Shown: positions 29,152 to 36,752, counted from the stretch's first letter. The stretch is 40,514 nucleotides of DNA from Actinomycetes bacterium (GCA_024276735.1 JAJRWQ010000007.1:1-40514); one strand, 5' to 3'. Notes: generated by a model from the letters alone, not told the origin. Made by a program: numbers and translations.

Positions 29152-31502
29152 GCGCCTCACGCGCGAAGCGCGGCCGCGGCGCCCCGGACCCGGTGACCAT
29201 CCAGGTGATCGCCTCCGCCCTGCGCTCCATCTGCGAGGAGATGGGAGCGGCGCTGGTCAGGGCATCCTATTCCGCCAACATCAAGGAGCGCCGCGACTGT
29301 TCCACGGCGCTGTTCGACTCCCGCGGACGCCTGGTGGCCCAGGCGGAGCACATCCCGGTGCACCTGGGAGCGATGCCCGACGCGGTGGCGGCGGTGCTGG
29401 CAGAGGACCCCGCCCCCGGGGACGTCTTCATCCTCAACGATCCCTTCCGCGGCGGCACCCACCTGCCGGACATCACCCTGGTCTCTGCCATCGAGCGCGA
29501 GGGCGAGGTGATCGCCTTCGCCGCCAGCCGGGCGCACCATGCTGACGTGGGCGGGCGCGAGCCGGGGAGCATGCCCGCCGATTCCACCACCCTGGAGGAA
29601 GAGGGGGTGGTGATCCCGCCGACGCGGCTGGTGGCGGCCGGCGAGCTCGAGGAGGATTTTCTCCGGGACATTCTCTCCCGCATGCGGCGGCCGCAGGAGC
29701 GGCGCGGCGACCTGGAAGCGCAACTGGGGGCGGCCACCATCGCCGCCCGCCGGCTCAACCAGCTGGTGGACCGCAAGGGCATGGAGGCGGTATCGGCGGC
29801 GATGGCGGAGGCGCCCGCCTACTCGGAGCGGCGCATGCACGCTGCCATCGCCAGCCTGCCCGACGGTGTCTACCGCGCCGAGGACTACCTGGAGCGTGAC
29901 GCCCGCGACCTGGTGATCGCCGTGCGGGTGGAGGTGCGCGGCGAGGAGATCTTCATCGACTTCGAGGGCACCTCCCCCCAGGAGGAGGGAAACCTCAACT
30001 GCCCCATGTCCGTGACCAGGTCCGCCTGTTACTACGCGGTGCGGGTGGTGACCGACCCCGATATCCCTCCCAACGCCGGCTCCCTGGCGCCGGTACGGGT
30101 GAGCGCTCCCGAGGGATCGCTGGTGAACGCGCGGCCGCCGGCGGCGGTGGCGGGCGGCAACGTCGAGGCCTCGCAGCGGATCGCCGACGCGGTGCTCCTG
30201 GCCTTCGCGGAGGCCGTCGACCTGCCGGCGCAAGGGCAGGGGACGATGAACAACCTCACCATCGGCAACGATGATTTCAATTACTACGAGACCATCGGCG
30301 GCGGCGCCGGCGCCTGCCCCGACCGCGACGGCGCCAGCGGCATCCACCTGGGAACCACCAATACCCTGAACACGCCCATAGAGGCCCTGGAGATGGCCTA
30401 TCCCCTGCGGGTGGAGCGCTACGAGCTGCGGCGGGGCTCCGGCGGCAGCGGCCGCCACCGCGGCGGCGACGGCATCGTCAGGACGTTGAGGCTGCTGGCG
30501 CCCGCCCGCCTCTCGCTGCTCGCCGACCGGCGGCGGCACGGGCCCCGCGGCGCCGGTGGCGGCGAGGCGGGGATGCCCGGCAGGGACTTCGTCAACGACC
30601 GCGAGGTACCGCCCAAGCTCACCCGCTCGCTGGAGCAGGGAGACATGGTGCGCATCGAGACTCCCGGCGGCGGCGGCTACGGGGCCGCCACCGCGGACAC
30701 GGCGCCGGCCGCGCCGGCCGCCGGGAAGGCAGGGAAAGAAAAGGAAGCGGCCGCGGCCGCGAAAACGGCCCCGGCGGCGGGGGCCGGGGGCGGGCTCGGC
30801 GTCTCGCCGCTGTTGGTGCTGGCGCTGCTCTTGGCGCTGGACCTCGCCATGGGGGTGCTGTTCCTGCTCACCCGCAACAGCCCCTCGGTGGGCCTGATGC
30901 GGGCGTTCCATCTCGACGTGGAGTACAACGTGCCCAGCACCTACTCGACGCTGCAGCTGATCCTGGCGGGTGTTTTCGCCTTCAAGTGTGCCCGCGTCGA
31001 CCGGGAGCGCCGCCTGGGGGGAGTCAGGGCATCCACCGTCTGGCTGGCCATCAGCGCGGTGCTGATGATCATGGCCGCCGACGAGTTTTTTGCCATCCAC
31101 GAGCGGTCCGATTACCTGCTCTACGGTCTCTACGGGCGCTATCCTTCGCTTGCCCAGCTGGGAGGTTACGCCTGGCCGTGGACCGTCTTCGGCTTCATCC
31201 TGGCGGTGGCGGTGGCGGTGCCCATGGCCCGCTACACCTGGCGCATCTTCGCCGGCCGGCGGCGCTACTTCTTCCTGCTGGCGCTGGCGGGCCTGATCTT
31301 CGTCGTCGCCGCCGCCGGCATCGAGGACTTCGACGTCTACATGCTGCACTTCCATGCCGGCTTCAAGGAGGACTACGTCACCCTGGTGGAAGAAGTGCTG
31401 GAGATGGTCGCCGTGTCGCTGGCAGCGTTCGTTTTCGTCGCCTACCGCCGGAGCCGCCTGCGGGAGAAAGGCGCGAAAGAGGGCGGTGACGCTGCTCAGT
31501 AG
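29148..31502 (+). CDS. hyuB: Hydantoinase B subunit fused to a six-helix membrane domain
   Basis: A 784-residue fusion. Residues 1 to about 510 are a full HyuB subunit: YSANIKERRDCSTALFD, HIPVHLGAMPDAV, NDPFRGGTHLPDITLV, SRAHHADVGGREPGSM and the usual C-terminal GGGGYG. HyuB normally stops there. Here an Ala/Lys-rich linker (about 510-550) leads into about 230 residues with six predicted membrane helices, including MIMAADEFFAIHERSDYLL and GIEDFDVYMLHFHAGF, whose acidic and His residues recall a family of uncharacterised membrane proteins with an ADE-x-x-x-x-HE motif. The frame is continuous, and no good internal start with a ribosome site precedes the membrane part. The start overlaps the hyuA stop. 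The fusion would place the catalytic complex at the membrane. Confidence 0.86.
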   Translation: MSASRAKRGRGAPDPVTIQVIASALRSICEEMGAALVRASYSANIKERRDCSTALFDSRGRLVAQAEHIPVHLGAMPDAVAAVLAEDPAPGDVFILNDPFRGGTHLPDITLVSAIEREGEVIAFAASRAHHADVGGREPGSMPADSTTLEEEGVVIPPTRLVAAGELEEDFLRDILSRMRRPQERRGDLEAQLGAATIAARRLNQLVDRKGMEAVSAAMAEAPAYSERRMHAAIASLPDGVYRAEDYLERDARDLVIAVRVEVRGEEIFIDFEGTSPQEEGNLNCPMSVTRSACYYAVRVVTDPDIPPNAGSLAPVRVSAPEGSLVNARPPAAVAGGNVEASQRIADAVLLAFAEAVDLPAQGQGTMNNLTIGNDDFNYYETIGGGAGACPDRDGASGIHLGTTNTLNTPIEALEMAYPLRVERYELRRGSGGSGRHRGGDGIVRTLRLLAPARLSLLADRRRHGPRGAGGGEAGMPGRDFVNDREVPPKLTRSLEQGDMVRIETPGGGGYGAATADTAPAAPAAGKAGKEKEAAAAAKTAPAAGAGGGLGVSPLLVLALLLALDLAMGVLFLLTRNSPSVGLMRAFHLDVEYNVPSTYSTLQLILAGVFAFKCARVDRERRLGGVRASTVWLAISAVLMIMAADEFFAIHERSDYLLYGLYGRYPSLAQLGGYAWPWTVFGFILAVAVAVPMARYTWRIFAGRRRYFFLLALAGLIFVVAAAGIEDFDVYMLHFHAGFKEDYVTLVEEVLEMVAVSLAAFVFVAYRRSRLREKGAKEGGDAAQ

Positions 31503-31648
31503 CGCTTCTTGTACTCGTCACACTCGGTGACGTAAGGGCGGTCGAGGTTGGAGCAGGCCGAGCGCCAGTCGTAGCGGCAGGTGGGGCAGAGGGGTATGGG
31601 CTTGCCGCCGAACAGCCGCCTCAGCTTGTTGGTGAGCTTAATGTTCAT
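31496..31648 (-). CDS. Small cysteine-containing protein, 50 aa, function unknown
   Basis: A 50-residue basic protein with C-x2-C-x7-C-x10-C spacing (CPTCRYDWRSAC...TEC), possibly a metal site. It starts inside the end of the small membrane-protein gene (11-base overlap) and ends tail to tail with hyuB (7-base overlap). The ATG at 31648 is chosen because it opens the Cys-rich part; the longer frame is the membrane-protein gene read out of frame. I recognise no family. Confidence 0.65.
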   Translation of the reverse strand: MNIKLTNKLRRLFGGKPIPLCPTCRYDWRSACSNLDRPYVTECDEYKKRY

Positions 31649-31922
31649 TGCCGTCCACCCCGATCTTCTCGGTTGCCCGCCGCGGGCCGCCCGACGGGCG
31701 CAGCGCTCCCCCCAGGAGCTGGCCGGCAATGGCACATACTATCAGCAGCGGTACCAGCCGCCAGCCGACGCCGCTCAGGAGCCGCATGACGATCACCAGC
31801 GGCACCGGCATGTGCACGGCCAGGAACCATTGCCAGGAGAGCTTGCGCGTGCCGGCACGCCAGTAGCCGAAGGGAAGGTTGACGGCGACCGCCGCCAGGC
31901 AGAGAAGAATTGTCGGCCCCAA
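31638..31922 (-). CDS. Small membrane protein, 94 aa, three predicted helices
   Basis: From a TTG start at 31922 with CAGGAG 9 bases upstream. Helices: ILLCLAAVAVNLPFGYW, WFLAVHMPVPLVIVMRLL and LVPLLIVCAIAGQLLGGAL. The strings NLPFGYWRAGTRKLSWQWFL and HMPVPL look like conserved features of a small unassigned bacterial membrane family that I recall only as hypothetical. It overlaps the following 50-residue gene and probably forms a two-gene unit with it. Confidence 0.72.
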   Translation of the reverse strand: MGPTILLCLAAVAVNLPFGYWRAGTRKLSWQWFLAVHMPVPLVIVMRLLSGVGWRLVPLLIVCAIAGQLLGGALRPSGGPRRATEKIGVDGNEH

Positions 31923-32136
31923 GTCTCGCTGCTCCTGTTCTAGCGCCCACGCTGCCGGCGGCCCTCATGCCGCCGGCGTCCCTCTCCACCCCGGCGGGAC
32001 CGCGAAACGCCGTGCACGAAGGCGGGCGTAACCGTCCTTGCTTCGAAGATAACAGCAATGAGCCGCTGCTTCAAGGCATGCCTGCCGCGGGCACTGTCCG
32101 GGGACAGCTCCGCCGCCGCCTCCAGTAACGGCCCTG

Positions 32137-32145
32137 TGCTATAAT
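32137..32145 (+). promoter_or_regulatory. Extended -10 promoter upstream of the tRNA cluster
   Basis: TGC followed by a perfect TATAAT (32140-32145), the extended -10 form; no -35 is seen. It lies in a 327-base stretch (31923-32249) that otherwise shows no gene. Confidence 0.5.
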
Positions 32146-32164
32146 TTTTCCCGGTTCGGGTAGT

Positions 32165-32193
32165 TTGAAAAGCGCGGCGGCATTGCTTACAAT
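32165..32193 (+). promoter_or_regulatory. Promoter of the tRNA-Tyr-Thr-Met cluster
   Basis: TTGAAA (32165-32170), a 17-base spacer and TACAAT (32188-32193). The predicted start near 32200 is 50 bases before tRNA-Tyr. Confidence 0.65.
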
Positions 32194-32249
32194 TTGCCGG
32201 CCGCGTGGGCAGTACCCGGTGCCCATGGCCCGCCCGGCGAAGACTCAGT

Positions 32250-32334
32250 GGGGGAGTGCCCGAGTGGTTAAAGGGGGCGGACTGTAAATCCGTTGGCGTT
32301 GCCTACACTGGTTCGAATCCAGTCTCCCCCACCA
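32250..32334 (+). tRNA. tRNA-Tyr (anticodon GUA)
   Basis: Acceptor GGGGGAG/CTCCCCC, anticodon loop CTGTAAA (GTA), a long variable arm as in bacterial tRNA-Tyr, T-stem ACTGG/CCAGT, encoded CCA at 32332-32334. Confidence 0.96.
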
Positions 32335-32335
32335 G

Positions 32336-32447
32336 GAGCGGATGCTGGATGCTGGATTCTGGACGCTGGATAAAGTCGTTGGTGGTTCGAAGCTTTGGTG
32401 AGGATGCGATAGTTTATCCAGTATCCAGTATCCAGCATCCAGAGTCC
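32336..32447. repeat. Hairpin-forming tRNA-spacer repeat, copy 1
   Basis: Left arm (about 32341-32371) is a run of degenerate TGGA-y-n-C units; right arm (32416-32447) is a run of ATCCAG-n units complementary to it. The core between them contains GTGGTTCGAAGC and GAGGATGCGATAGTTT. It fills nearly the whole spacer between tRNA-Tyr and tRNA-Thr. Confidence 0.8.
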
Positions 32448-32453
32448 GTATAA

Positions 32454-32529
32454 GCCCGGTTAGCTCAGTTGGTAGAGCACCTCCATGGTAAGGAGGGGGT
32501 CTGCGGTTCAAGTCCGCAACCGGGCTCCA
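32454..32529 (+). tRNA. tRNA-Thr (anticodon GGU)
   Basis: Acceptor GCCCGGT/ACCGGGC, anticodon stem CCTCC/GGAGG with loop ATGGTAA (GGT, reading ACC/ACU), T-stem TGCGG/CCGCA, encoded CCA at 32527-32529. Confidence 0.96.
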
Positions 32530-32533
32530 TTCA

Positions 32534-32650
32534 GCGGACGCTGGACACTGGATTCTGGACGCTGGAAAAAGACCTTCATGGTTCGAAACATTGATGAGGG
32601 TGCGATAGATAGTTTGATCCAGAATCCAGCATCCAGGATCCAGAATCCGC
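32534..32650. repeat. Hairpin-forming tRNA-spacer repeat, copy 2
   Basis: The same arms (GACGCTGGACACTGGATTC on the left; ATCCAGAATCCAGCATCCAG on the right) around a more diverged core, with GGTTCGAAAC in place of GGTTCGAAGC and a small insertion (ATAGATAGTTT). It occupies the spacer between tRNA-Thr and tRNA-Met. Confidence 0.78.
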
Positions 32651-32654
32651 ACAC

Positions 32655-32731
32655 GGCGGTGTAGCTCAGCTGGTTAGAGCAGCGGAATCATAATCCGCGT
32701 GTCGCAGGTTCGAGTCCTGCCACCGCTACCA
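32655..32731 (+). tRNA. tRNA-Met, elongator type (anticodon CAU)
   Basis: Cloverleaf with anticodon stem GCGGA/TCCGC and loop ATCATAA (CAT), T-stem GCAGG/CCTGC, encoded CCA at 32729-32731. The first acceptor pair is G-T (GGCGGTG against CACCGCT). It lacks the three G-C pairs of an initiator, and its position after Tyr and Thr matches elongator Met of actinobacteria; an Ile2 tRNA is less likely. Confidence 0.92.
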
Positions 32732-32735
32732 ATGA

Positions 32736-32861
32736 AGCGGACGCTGGACACTGGATTCTGGACGCTGGATAAAGTCGTTGGTGGTTCGAAGCTTTTGTGA
32801 GGATGCGATAGTTTGATCCAGTATCTAGCATCCAAAATCCAGAATCCAGCACCCAGGATCT
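32736..32861. repeat. Hairpin-forming tRNA-spacer repeat, copy 3
   Basis: The core is almost identical to copy 1 (AAAGTCGTTGGTGGTTCGAA, then GAGGATGCGATAGTTT). The left arm is nearly identical to copy 2. The right arm is longer and partly decayed. It follows tRNA-Met directly. Confidence 0.78.
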
Positions 32862-32877
32862 GCCCTGTGGACCGGGG

Positions 32878-32950
32878 ATGAAGTCGTTAGTGGCTTGAAG
32901 CCAGGCAGGAGATGAGAAGTTTTGATCCAGTATCCAGCATCCAGAATCCG
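32878..32950. repeat. tRNA-spacer repeat, copy 4 (partial, diverged)
   Basis: A truncated copy: core GATGAAGTCGTTAGTGGCTT and right arm ATCCAGTATCCAGCATCCAG without a matching left arm. It is joined to copy 3 and ends 20 bases before the HEAT-repeat lipoprotein gene. Confidence 0.65.
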
Positions 32951-32970
32951 CAATTACCCGATTCCAGGCG

Positions 32971-33867
32971 ATGAGCCCGATGCCTGCTGAAAAAGGAAAT
33001 CCACGCTCCCGTATCCACGCCCTGCCGGCGGTTTGCCTGCTGGCCGCGGTCCTGCTCCTCTCGCTTTCGTTCCTGGCCGGTTGCGGCAGCGAGCCGCAGG
33101 CGGGAGACGGAGACGAGGACCTGGTAGCCAAGCTGGCCAGTGAGGATCAGGGGGAACGCGAGGCGGCGGCGGACGCCCTGGTGGAGCAGGGCGGAGCCGC
33201 CGTACAGCCGCTGGTCGCGGCCTTCAGCGGCGACAACCAGGACGTCGATTTCCTCAAGCGGGTGCAGGCAGTGCTGGTGCGCATCGGCGAGCCGGCGGTG
33301 CAGCCGCTGGTGGACTCGCTGGGCTACTCCGGCAACCGCAGCTCCACGTCGCTGGCATGGAAGAAGAATACGCTGGTTCAAATCGGCGCTCCCGCCGTCG
33401 AGCCGCTGAAGGCGGCGCTGGCGAACGAGGATCCCCGGGCCAGGAAAGCCGCCGCCGACACCCTGGGGAAGATCGGCGATCCCGCGGCGGTGAGCGCGCT
33501 GGCGCCGCTCCTCGACGATGAAGACCGGGAGGTGCGCCTGCAGGTGGCCGAGTCGCTGGGGGCGATCGCCGACCCGGCGGCCATCGAGCCGCTGGTTGAG
33601 GCCCTGGCCACCAATGACTACGGGATGCAGCAGGCGATAGAGAGGTCACTGGCGCTCATCAAGGAGGCCAACGGCCCCTCACCGGCACTCGAGAAAGCCT
33701 ACGATGCCTGCATCGAGATCACCGTGAAGCCGCTCACGGAGCCCATCGGTCTCCAGCTGGACGCCGACGGCAACTTCATCAACCCGGAGGCGATGAACGG
33801 CATGGCCGACGATGACAAGCTGCGGATCGTCTACGCCGTCAGCGACTGCGTGGCCATCAAGCGTTAG
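32971..33867 (+). CDS. HEAT-repeat lipoprotein
   Basis: A 298-residue exported lipoprotein. A signal peptide ends in lipobox FLAGC (lipid-bearing Cys about residue 38). It is followed by four to five HEAT-like repeats such as ERE-AAADALVEQGGAAVQPLV, RKAAADTLGKIGDPAAVSAL and RLQVAESLGAIADPAAIEPL (PBS-lyase type repeats), which form a helical protein-binding solenoid. The last 70 residues are a different, acidic domain ending VSDCVAIKR. It sits on the outer face of the membrane; partner unknown. The gene lies inside an otherwise conserved tRNA-rpmG-tRNA-secE block, right after the spacer repeats, which suggests insertion there. A Met three codons downstream is an alternative start. Confidence 0.84.
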   Translation: MSPMPAEKGNPRSRIHALPAVCLLAAVLLLSLSFLAGCGSEPQAGDGDEDLVAKLASEDQGEREAAADALVEQGGAAVQPLVAAFSGDNQDVDFLKRVQAVLVRIGEPAVQPLVDSLGYSGNRSSTSLAWKKNTLVQIGAPAVEPLKAALANEDPRARKAAADTLGKIGDPAAVSALAPLLDDEDREVRLQVAESLGAIADPAAIEPLVEALATNDYGMQQAIERSLALIKEANGPSPALEKAYDACIEITVKPLTEPIGLQLDADGNFINPEAMNGMADDDKLRIVYAVSDCVAIKR

Positions 33868-33924
33868 CCGGGGGCAGCTGGAAACCGCAAACCTTATTTG
33901 CTATCTTACTGGTGGTTCTTTCGG

Positions 33925-33943
33925 GACGGCGCAGCCGTCTTTT
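33925..33943 (+). terminator. Short intrinsic terminator after the HEAT-repeat lipoprotein
   Basis: GACGGC-GCA-GCCGTC (33925-33939) followed by TTTT and an AT-rich stretch. It lies 58 bases after the stop codon and 27 bases before rpmG, so it may also sit within the rpmG promoter region. Confidence 0.5.
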
Positions 33944-33969
33944 ATATTGCACTGATACGGAGTCCGGAG

Positions 33970-34131
33970 ATGGCGTCTGACAAGAGGCCGATGGTGACGC
34001 TTGCCTGCACCGAGTGCAAGCGGCGCAACTACAATACGACCAAGAACAAGGTGAAGAACCGCGACCGGCTGGAGCTGAAAAAATACTGCCCCTCCTGTCG
34101 CACGCACACGGTTCACCGGGAGACGCGCTAG
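33970..34131 (+). CDS. rpmG: 50S ribosomal protein L33
   Basis: A 53-residue ribosomal protein. [19 protein letters not shown] and the closing [17 protein letters not shown] carry both CxxC pairs, so this is the zinc-binding (C+) form. GGAG lies 7 bases before the ATG at 33970. Its place between tRNA genes and secE is the usual actinobacterial one. Confidence 0.95.
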   Translation: MASDKRPMVTLACTECKRRNYNTTKNKVKNRDRLELKKYCPSCRTHTVHRETR

Positions 34132-34153
34132 CGCTCGAGGGCGCCGTCCTGCT

Positions 34154-34183
34154 TTGATAATGGCGGCGCGGCGGGGTTATAAT
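34154..34183 (+). promoter_or_regulatory. Promoter of tRNA-Trp
   Basis: TTGATA (34154-34159), 18 bases, TATAAT (34178-34183). The predicted start is about 28 bases before the tRNA. It may also serve secE-nusG. Confidence 0.65.
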
Positions 34184-34217
34184 TCGCCTTGGGAAGCCCC
34201 CTGCCGGGGGTGACCGC

Positions 34218-34294
34218 AGGGCTGTAGCTCCAACTGGTAGAGCGCCGGTCTCCAAAACCGGATGTTGGGGGTTCGAGTCCCTCCAGCCCTGCCA
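34218..34294 (+). tRNA. tRNA-Trp (anticodon CCA)
   Basis: Acceptor AGGGCTG/CAGCCCT, D-stem GCTC/GAGC, anticodon stem CCGGT/ACCGG with loop CTCCAAA (CCA), T-arm with TTCGAGT, encoded CCA end at 34292-34294. It lies directly upstream of secE, as in many bacteria. Confidence 0.96.
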
Positions 34295-34394
34295 GTCGAG
34301 GACTCCCGCCTGTCGAATCCGGTCTGGAGAAAGTGGCGGCGAAGCGTCTCCGGAGCCGGCGGTGCACCGGTGAACATGGCCGGCCAGCGAGGTA

Positions 34395-34787
34395 ATGAAA
34401 TTGGCGAAACCCGCCAGGACAAAAAAGAAAAAGGCTCCTTCGGGCGCTTCCCGCGGGAAGAACAAGAAGGCAGCTGCGGCACCGTCGAAGGGCGGGACCG
34501 CCGGCCCCGGGAAGAAGGCGCCGGCGAAGAAGGGTGGCAGGATCCGCGGCGCCCGGCCTGCCAAGCAGGCAAAGGCGGCGAAGGGAAGCAAGGCGCCCGG
34601 CAGGGGTGGGAACAAGGTAACCAAGTTCCTGCGCGAGGTGCGGCTGGAGCTCACGAAGGTGACCTGGCCCACGCGGGACGAGCTGGTGCAGTCCACCATC
34701 GCCGTGGTGGTCGCGGTGGCGGTTACCGCCGTTTTCATCTTCGTGCTGGACGTGGTCTTTTCGAGACTGATCCAGATGGCTGGTTGA
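34395..34787 (+). CDS. secE: Preprotein translocase subunit SecE
   Basis: A 130-residue SecE with a long Lys/Ala/Gly-rich N-terminal extension (residues 1-70) typical of high-GC actinobacteria, then the conserved part [20 protein letters not shown] and one membrane helix ([20 protein letters not shown]). It clamps SecY in the SecYEG protein-export channel. GAGGTA lies directly before the ATG. It is followed after 13 bases by nusG. Confidence 0.95.
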   Translation: MKLAKPARTKKKKAPSGASRGKNKKAAAAPSKGGTAGPGKKAPAKKGGRIRGARPAKQAKAAKGSKAPGRGGNKVTKFLREVRLELTKVTWPTRDELVQSTIAVVVAVAVTAVFIFVLDVVFSRLIQMAG

Positions 34788-34800
34788 GGGAGACGGCGCA

Positions 34801-35340
34801 ATGGCATTCAACTGGTACGTGATAAATACATACTCGGGACACGAGAACAAGGTCCGCCTCAATCTTCTCCAGCGCATCAAGACCATGCACCAGGAGAAGA
34901 ACGTGAAGGAGATCGTGGTTCCCACCGAGCAGGTGGTGGAGACCAAGAACGGCAAGAAGGTGCAGACGGAGAAGCGGATCTTCCCCGGCTACGTGATGGT
35001 GAAGATGCGCATGACCGACGATGCCTGGACGGTGGTGAAGAACACGCCGGGCGTCACCGGCTTCGTGGGCGCCAGCAACCGCCCGGACAACAAGCCGCTG
35101 CCGCTCACCGCCGAGGAAGTGGGCCGCATTCTCGAGAGCGTCACCACCGAGGAGAAGCCCAAGGCGGTCGCCCGCTTCAGCGTGGGTGAGAAGGTGCGCG
35201 TGATGTCCGGCCCGCTGGCGGACTTCAGCGGCGAGGTCTCGGAGGTCAACGAGGACCAGAACAAGCTCACGGTGATGGTGAACATCTTCGGGCGGGAGAC
35301 GCCGGCGCAGCTCAGTTTCGACCAGGTGAAGAAGGTCTGA
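34801..35340 (+). CDS. nusG: Transcription termination/antitermination protein NusG
   Basis: A 179-residue NusG with the NGN domain ([31 protein letters not shown]) and a C-terminal KOW domain ([19 protein letters not shown], about residues 124-142). It binds RNA polymerase and couples it to Rho or to ribosomal protein S10. Compared with many actinobacterial NusG proteins it lacks a long N-terminal extension. Confidence 0.97.
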   Translation: MAFNWYVINTYSGHENKVRLNLLQRIKTMHQEKNVKEIVVPTEQVVETKNGKKVQTEKRIFPGYVMVKMRMTDDAWTVVKNTPGVTGFVGASNRPDNKPLPLTAEEVGRILESVTTEEKPKAVARFSVGEKVRVMSGPLADFSGEVSEVNEDQNKLTVMVNIFGRETPAQLSFDQVKKV

Positions 35341-35412
35341 GATGGTTGCGGCGGCTACGGTCGTTGATGTATTCTTTACCTTCGCGCGTTCACGAAAGGA
35401 GCGTTTCTGACA

Positions 35413-35838
35413 GTGGCTTCCAAGCCGGTAATGACGGTGATCAAGCTGCAGATACCCGCGGGCCAGGCGAACCCGGCGCCGCCGGTAGGCCCTGCCATGG
35501 GCCAGCACGGCGTCAACATCATGGATTTCTGCAAGGCCTTCAACGCCCAGACGCAGCAGGAAGGCGACACCATCATCCCGGTGGAGATCACCGTCTACGA
35601 GGACCGTTCCTTCACCTTCATCACCAGGACGCCGCCGGCGGCGGTGCTCCTGAAGAAGGCGGCGGGCCTGGAGAAAGGCTCCGGTGAGCCCAACCGCGAG
35701 AAGGTGGGAACCGTCTCCCGGGAAGCAGTGAAGGAGATCGCCGAGAAGAAGATGAGAGATTTGAACGCCAACGATATCGAGGCGGCGATGAAGATCATCG
35801 CCGGCACCGCCCGCAGCATGGGACTGGTGGTGGAGTAG
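35413..35838 (+). CDS. rplK: 50S ribosomal protein L11
   Basis: A 141-residue L11, from a GTG start, of the GTPase-associated centre. It has [20 protein letters not shown] and the C-terminal RNA-binding part ending [16 protein letters not shown] lies about 12 bases before the start, a rather long spacing. The 72 bases between nusG and rplK show no clear promoter. It is separated from rplA by one base. Confidence 0.96.
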   Translation: MASKPVMTVIKLQIPAGQANPAPPVGPAMGQHGVNIMDFCKAFNAQTQQEGDTIIPVEITVYEDRSFTFITRTPPAAVLLKKAAGLEKGSGEPNREKVGTVSREAVKEIAEKKMRDLNANDIEAAMKIIAGTARSMGLVVE

Positions 35839-35839
35839 G

Positions 35840-36559
35840 ATGGCTGCCACCGGGGGAAAGCGATACCGTGAAGCAGCAGCGGCGGTGGACCGGGGCAAGC
35901 TGTACGCGCCGCGGGAGGCGGTGGCGGCGCTGAAGGCGTTTCCGCCGGCGAAGTTCGACGAGACCGTGGAAGTGCACTTCCGCCTGGGAGTGGACCCGCG
36001 CAAGGCCGACCAGATGATCCGGGGCACGATGATGCTCCCCCACGGCACCGGCAAGGAGATGCGGGTGGCGGTCTTCGCCGAGGGCGAGAAGGAAAAGGAG
36101 GCCCGTGACGCGGGCGCCGACGTGGTGGGCGGCGAGGACCTGGCCAAGAAGGTGGAAGGCGGCTGGTTCGAGTTCGACGTGGCCATCGCCACCCCGGACA
36201 TGATGAAGGTAGTGGGCAAGCTGGGCCGGGTGCTGGGCCCCCGGGGGCTGATGCCCAACCCCAAGGCGGGCACGGTCACCTTCGAGATCGCCAAGGCGGT
36301 GGAAGAGGCCAAGGCGGGCAAGGTGGAGTACCGCACCGACCGCACCGGCATCATTCACCTGGCGATCGGCAAGCTTTCCTTCTCCGAGCAGCAGCTGCTG
36401 GAGAACTACGCCGCGGTGCTGGACGAGATCATTCGCGCCAAGCCTGCCTCGGCCAAGGGCAGGTACCTGAAGTCGATAGTCATTACCTCGACCATGGGGC
36501 CGGGCATACGCATCGACCCGGCGATCACCCGCGATTTCCTGGAGGAGAGCGCCGCCTGA
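35840..36559 (+). CDS. rplA: 50S ribosomal protein L1
   Basis: A 239-residue L1 of the ribosome's mobile L1 stalk. The signature [20 protein letters not shown] followed by [11 protein letters not shown] is complete. The ribosome-binding site (GGAGTAGG) overlaps the end of rplK, so the two are coupled; L1 is a known translational repressor of its own operon in other bacteria. Confidence 0.97.
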   Translation: MAATGGKRYREAAAAVDRGKLYAPREAVAALKAFPPAKFDETVEVHFRLGVDPRKADQMIRGTMMLPHGTGKEMRVAVFAEGEKEKEARDAGADVVGGEDLAKKVEGGWFEFDVAIATPDMMKVVGKLGRVLGPRGLMPNPKAGTVTFEIAKAVEEAKAGKVEYRTDRTGIIHLAIGKLSFSEQQLLENYAAVLDEIIRAKPASAKGRYLKSIVITSTMGPGIRIDPAITRDFLEESAA

Positions 36560-36574
36560 GCATTGCCGGCGCCG

Positions 36575-36735
36575 CCGGGAACGACAACAGAATAACCGGT
36601 AACACCGAAGAAAGCCGGTGCCCGCCGCGGCCGCAGGGCCGAGCGGGCCCAAGGGGCCATGAAGGCCCGCCTGCCGAGGTGGAGAAGAAGGCGGCCTCGC
36701 CGCGCCTGTCCATCTCTGCAGGGATGGATTTTTTC
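36575..36735 (+). promoter_or_regulatory. L10 leader (L10-L12 autoregulatory RNA) upstream of rplJ
   Basis: The non-coding stretch before rplJ has the conserved elements of the bacterial L10 leader: an ACCGG/CCGGT hairpin containing CCGAAGAAAGCCGGTG, and further on CCTGCCGAGGTGG, followed by a terminator. The L10(L12) complex is known to bind this RNA and lower rplJ-rplL expression. Confidence 0.75.
36709..36734 (+). terminator. Attenuator terminator at the end of the L10 leader
   Basis: TCCATC (36709-36714) pairs with GATGGA (36723-36728), followed by exactly six T. It ends 18 bases before the rplJ start codon and would stop transcription before rplJ when formed. Confidence 0.7.
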
Positions 36736-36752
36736 ATGCCGGGAGGTGAGAG

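Noticed and set aside
32655-32731. Initiator tRNA-Met or tRNA-Ile2
   Set aside because: The anticodon stem lacks the three consecutive G-C pairs of an initiator and position 1-72 is a G-T pair, not a C-A mismatch; gene order fits elongator Met. Ile2 cannot be fully excluded without comparing identity elements.
32336-32950. CRISPR-like array (regular repeats of about 30 bases)
   Set aside because: The repeated units are short degenerate TGGAnnC/ATCCAG motifs arranged as inverted arms with a conserved core, separated by tRNA genes; there are no unique spacers of even length and no cas genes.
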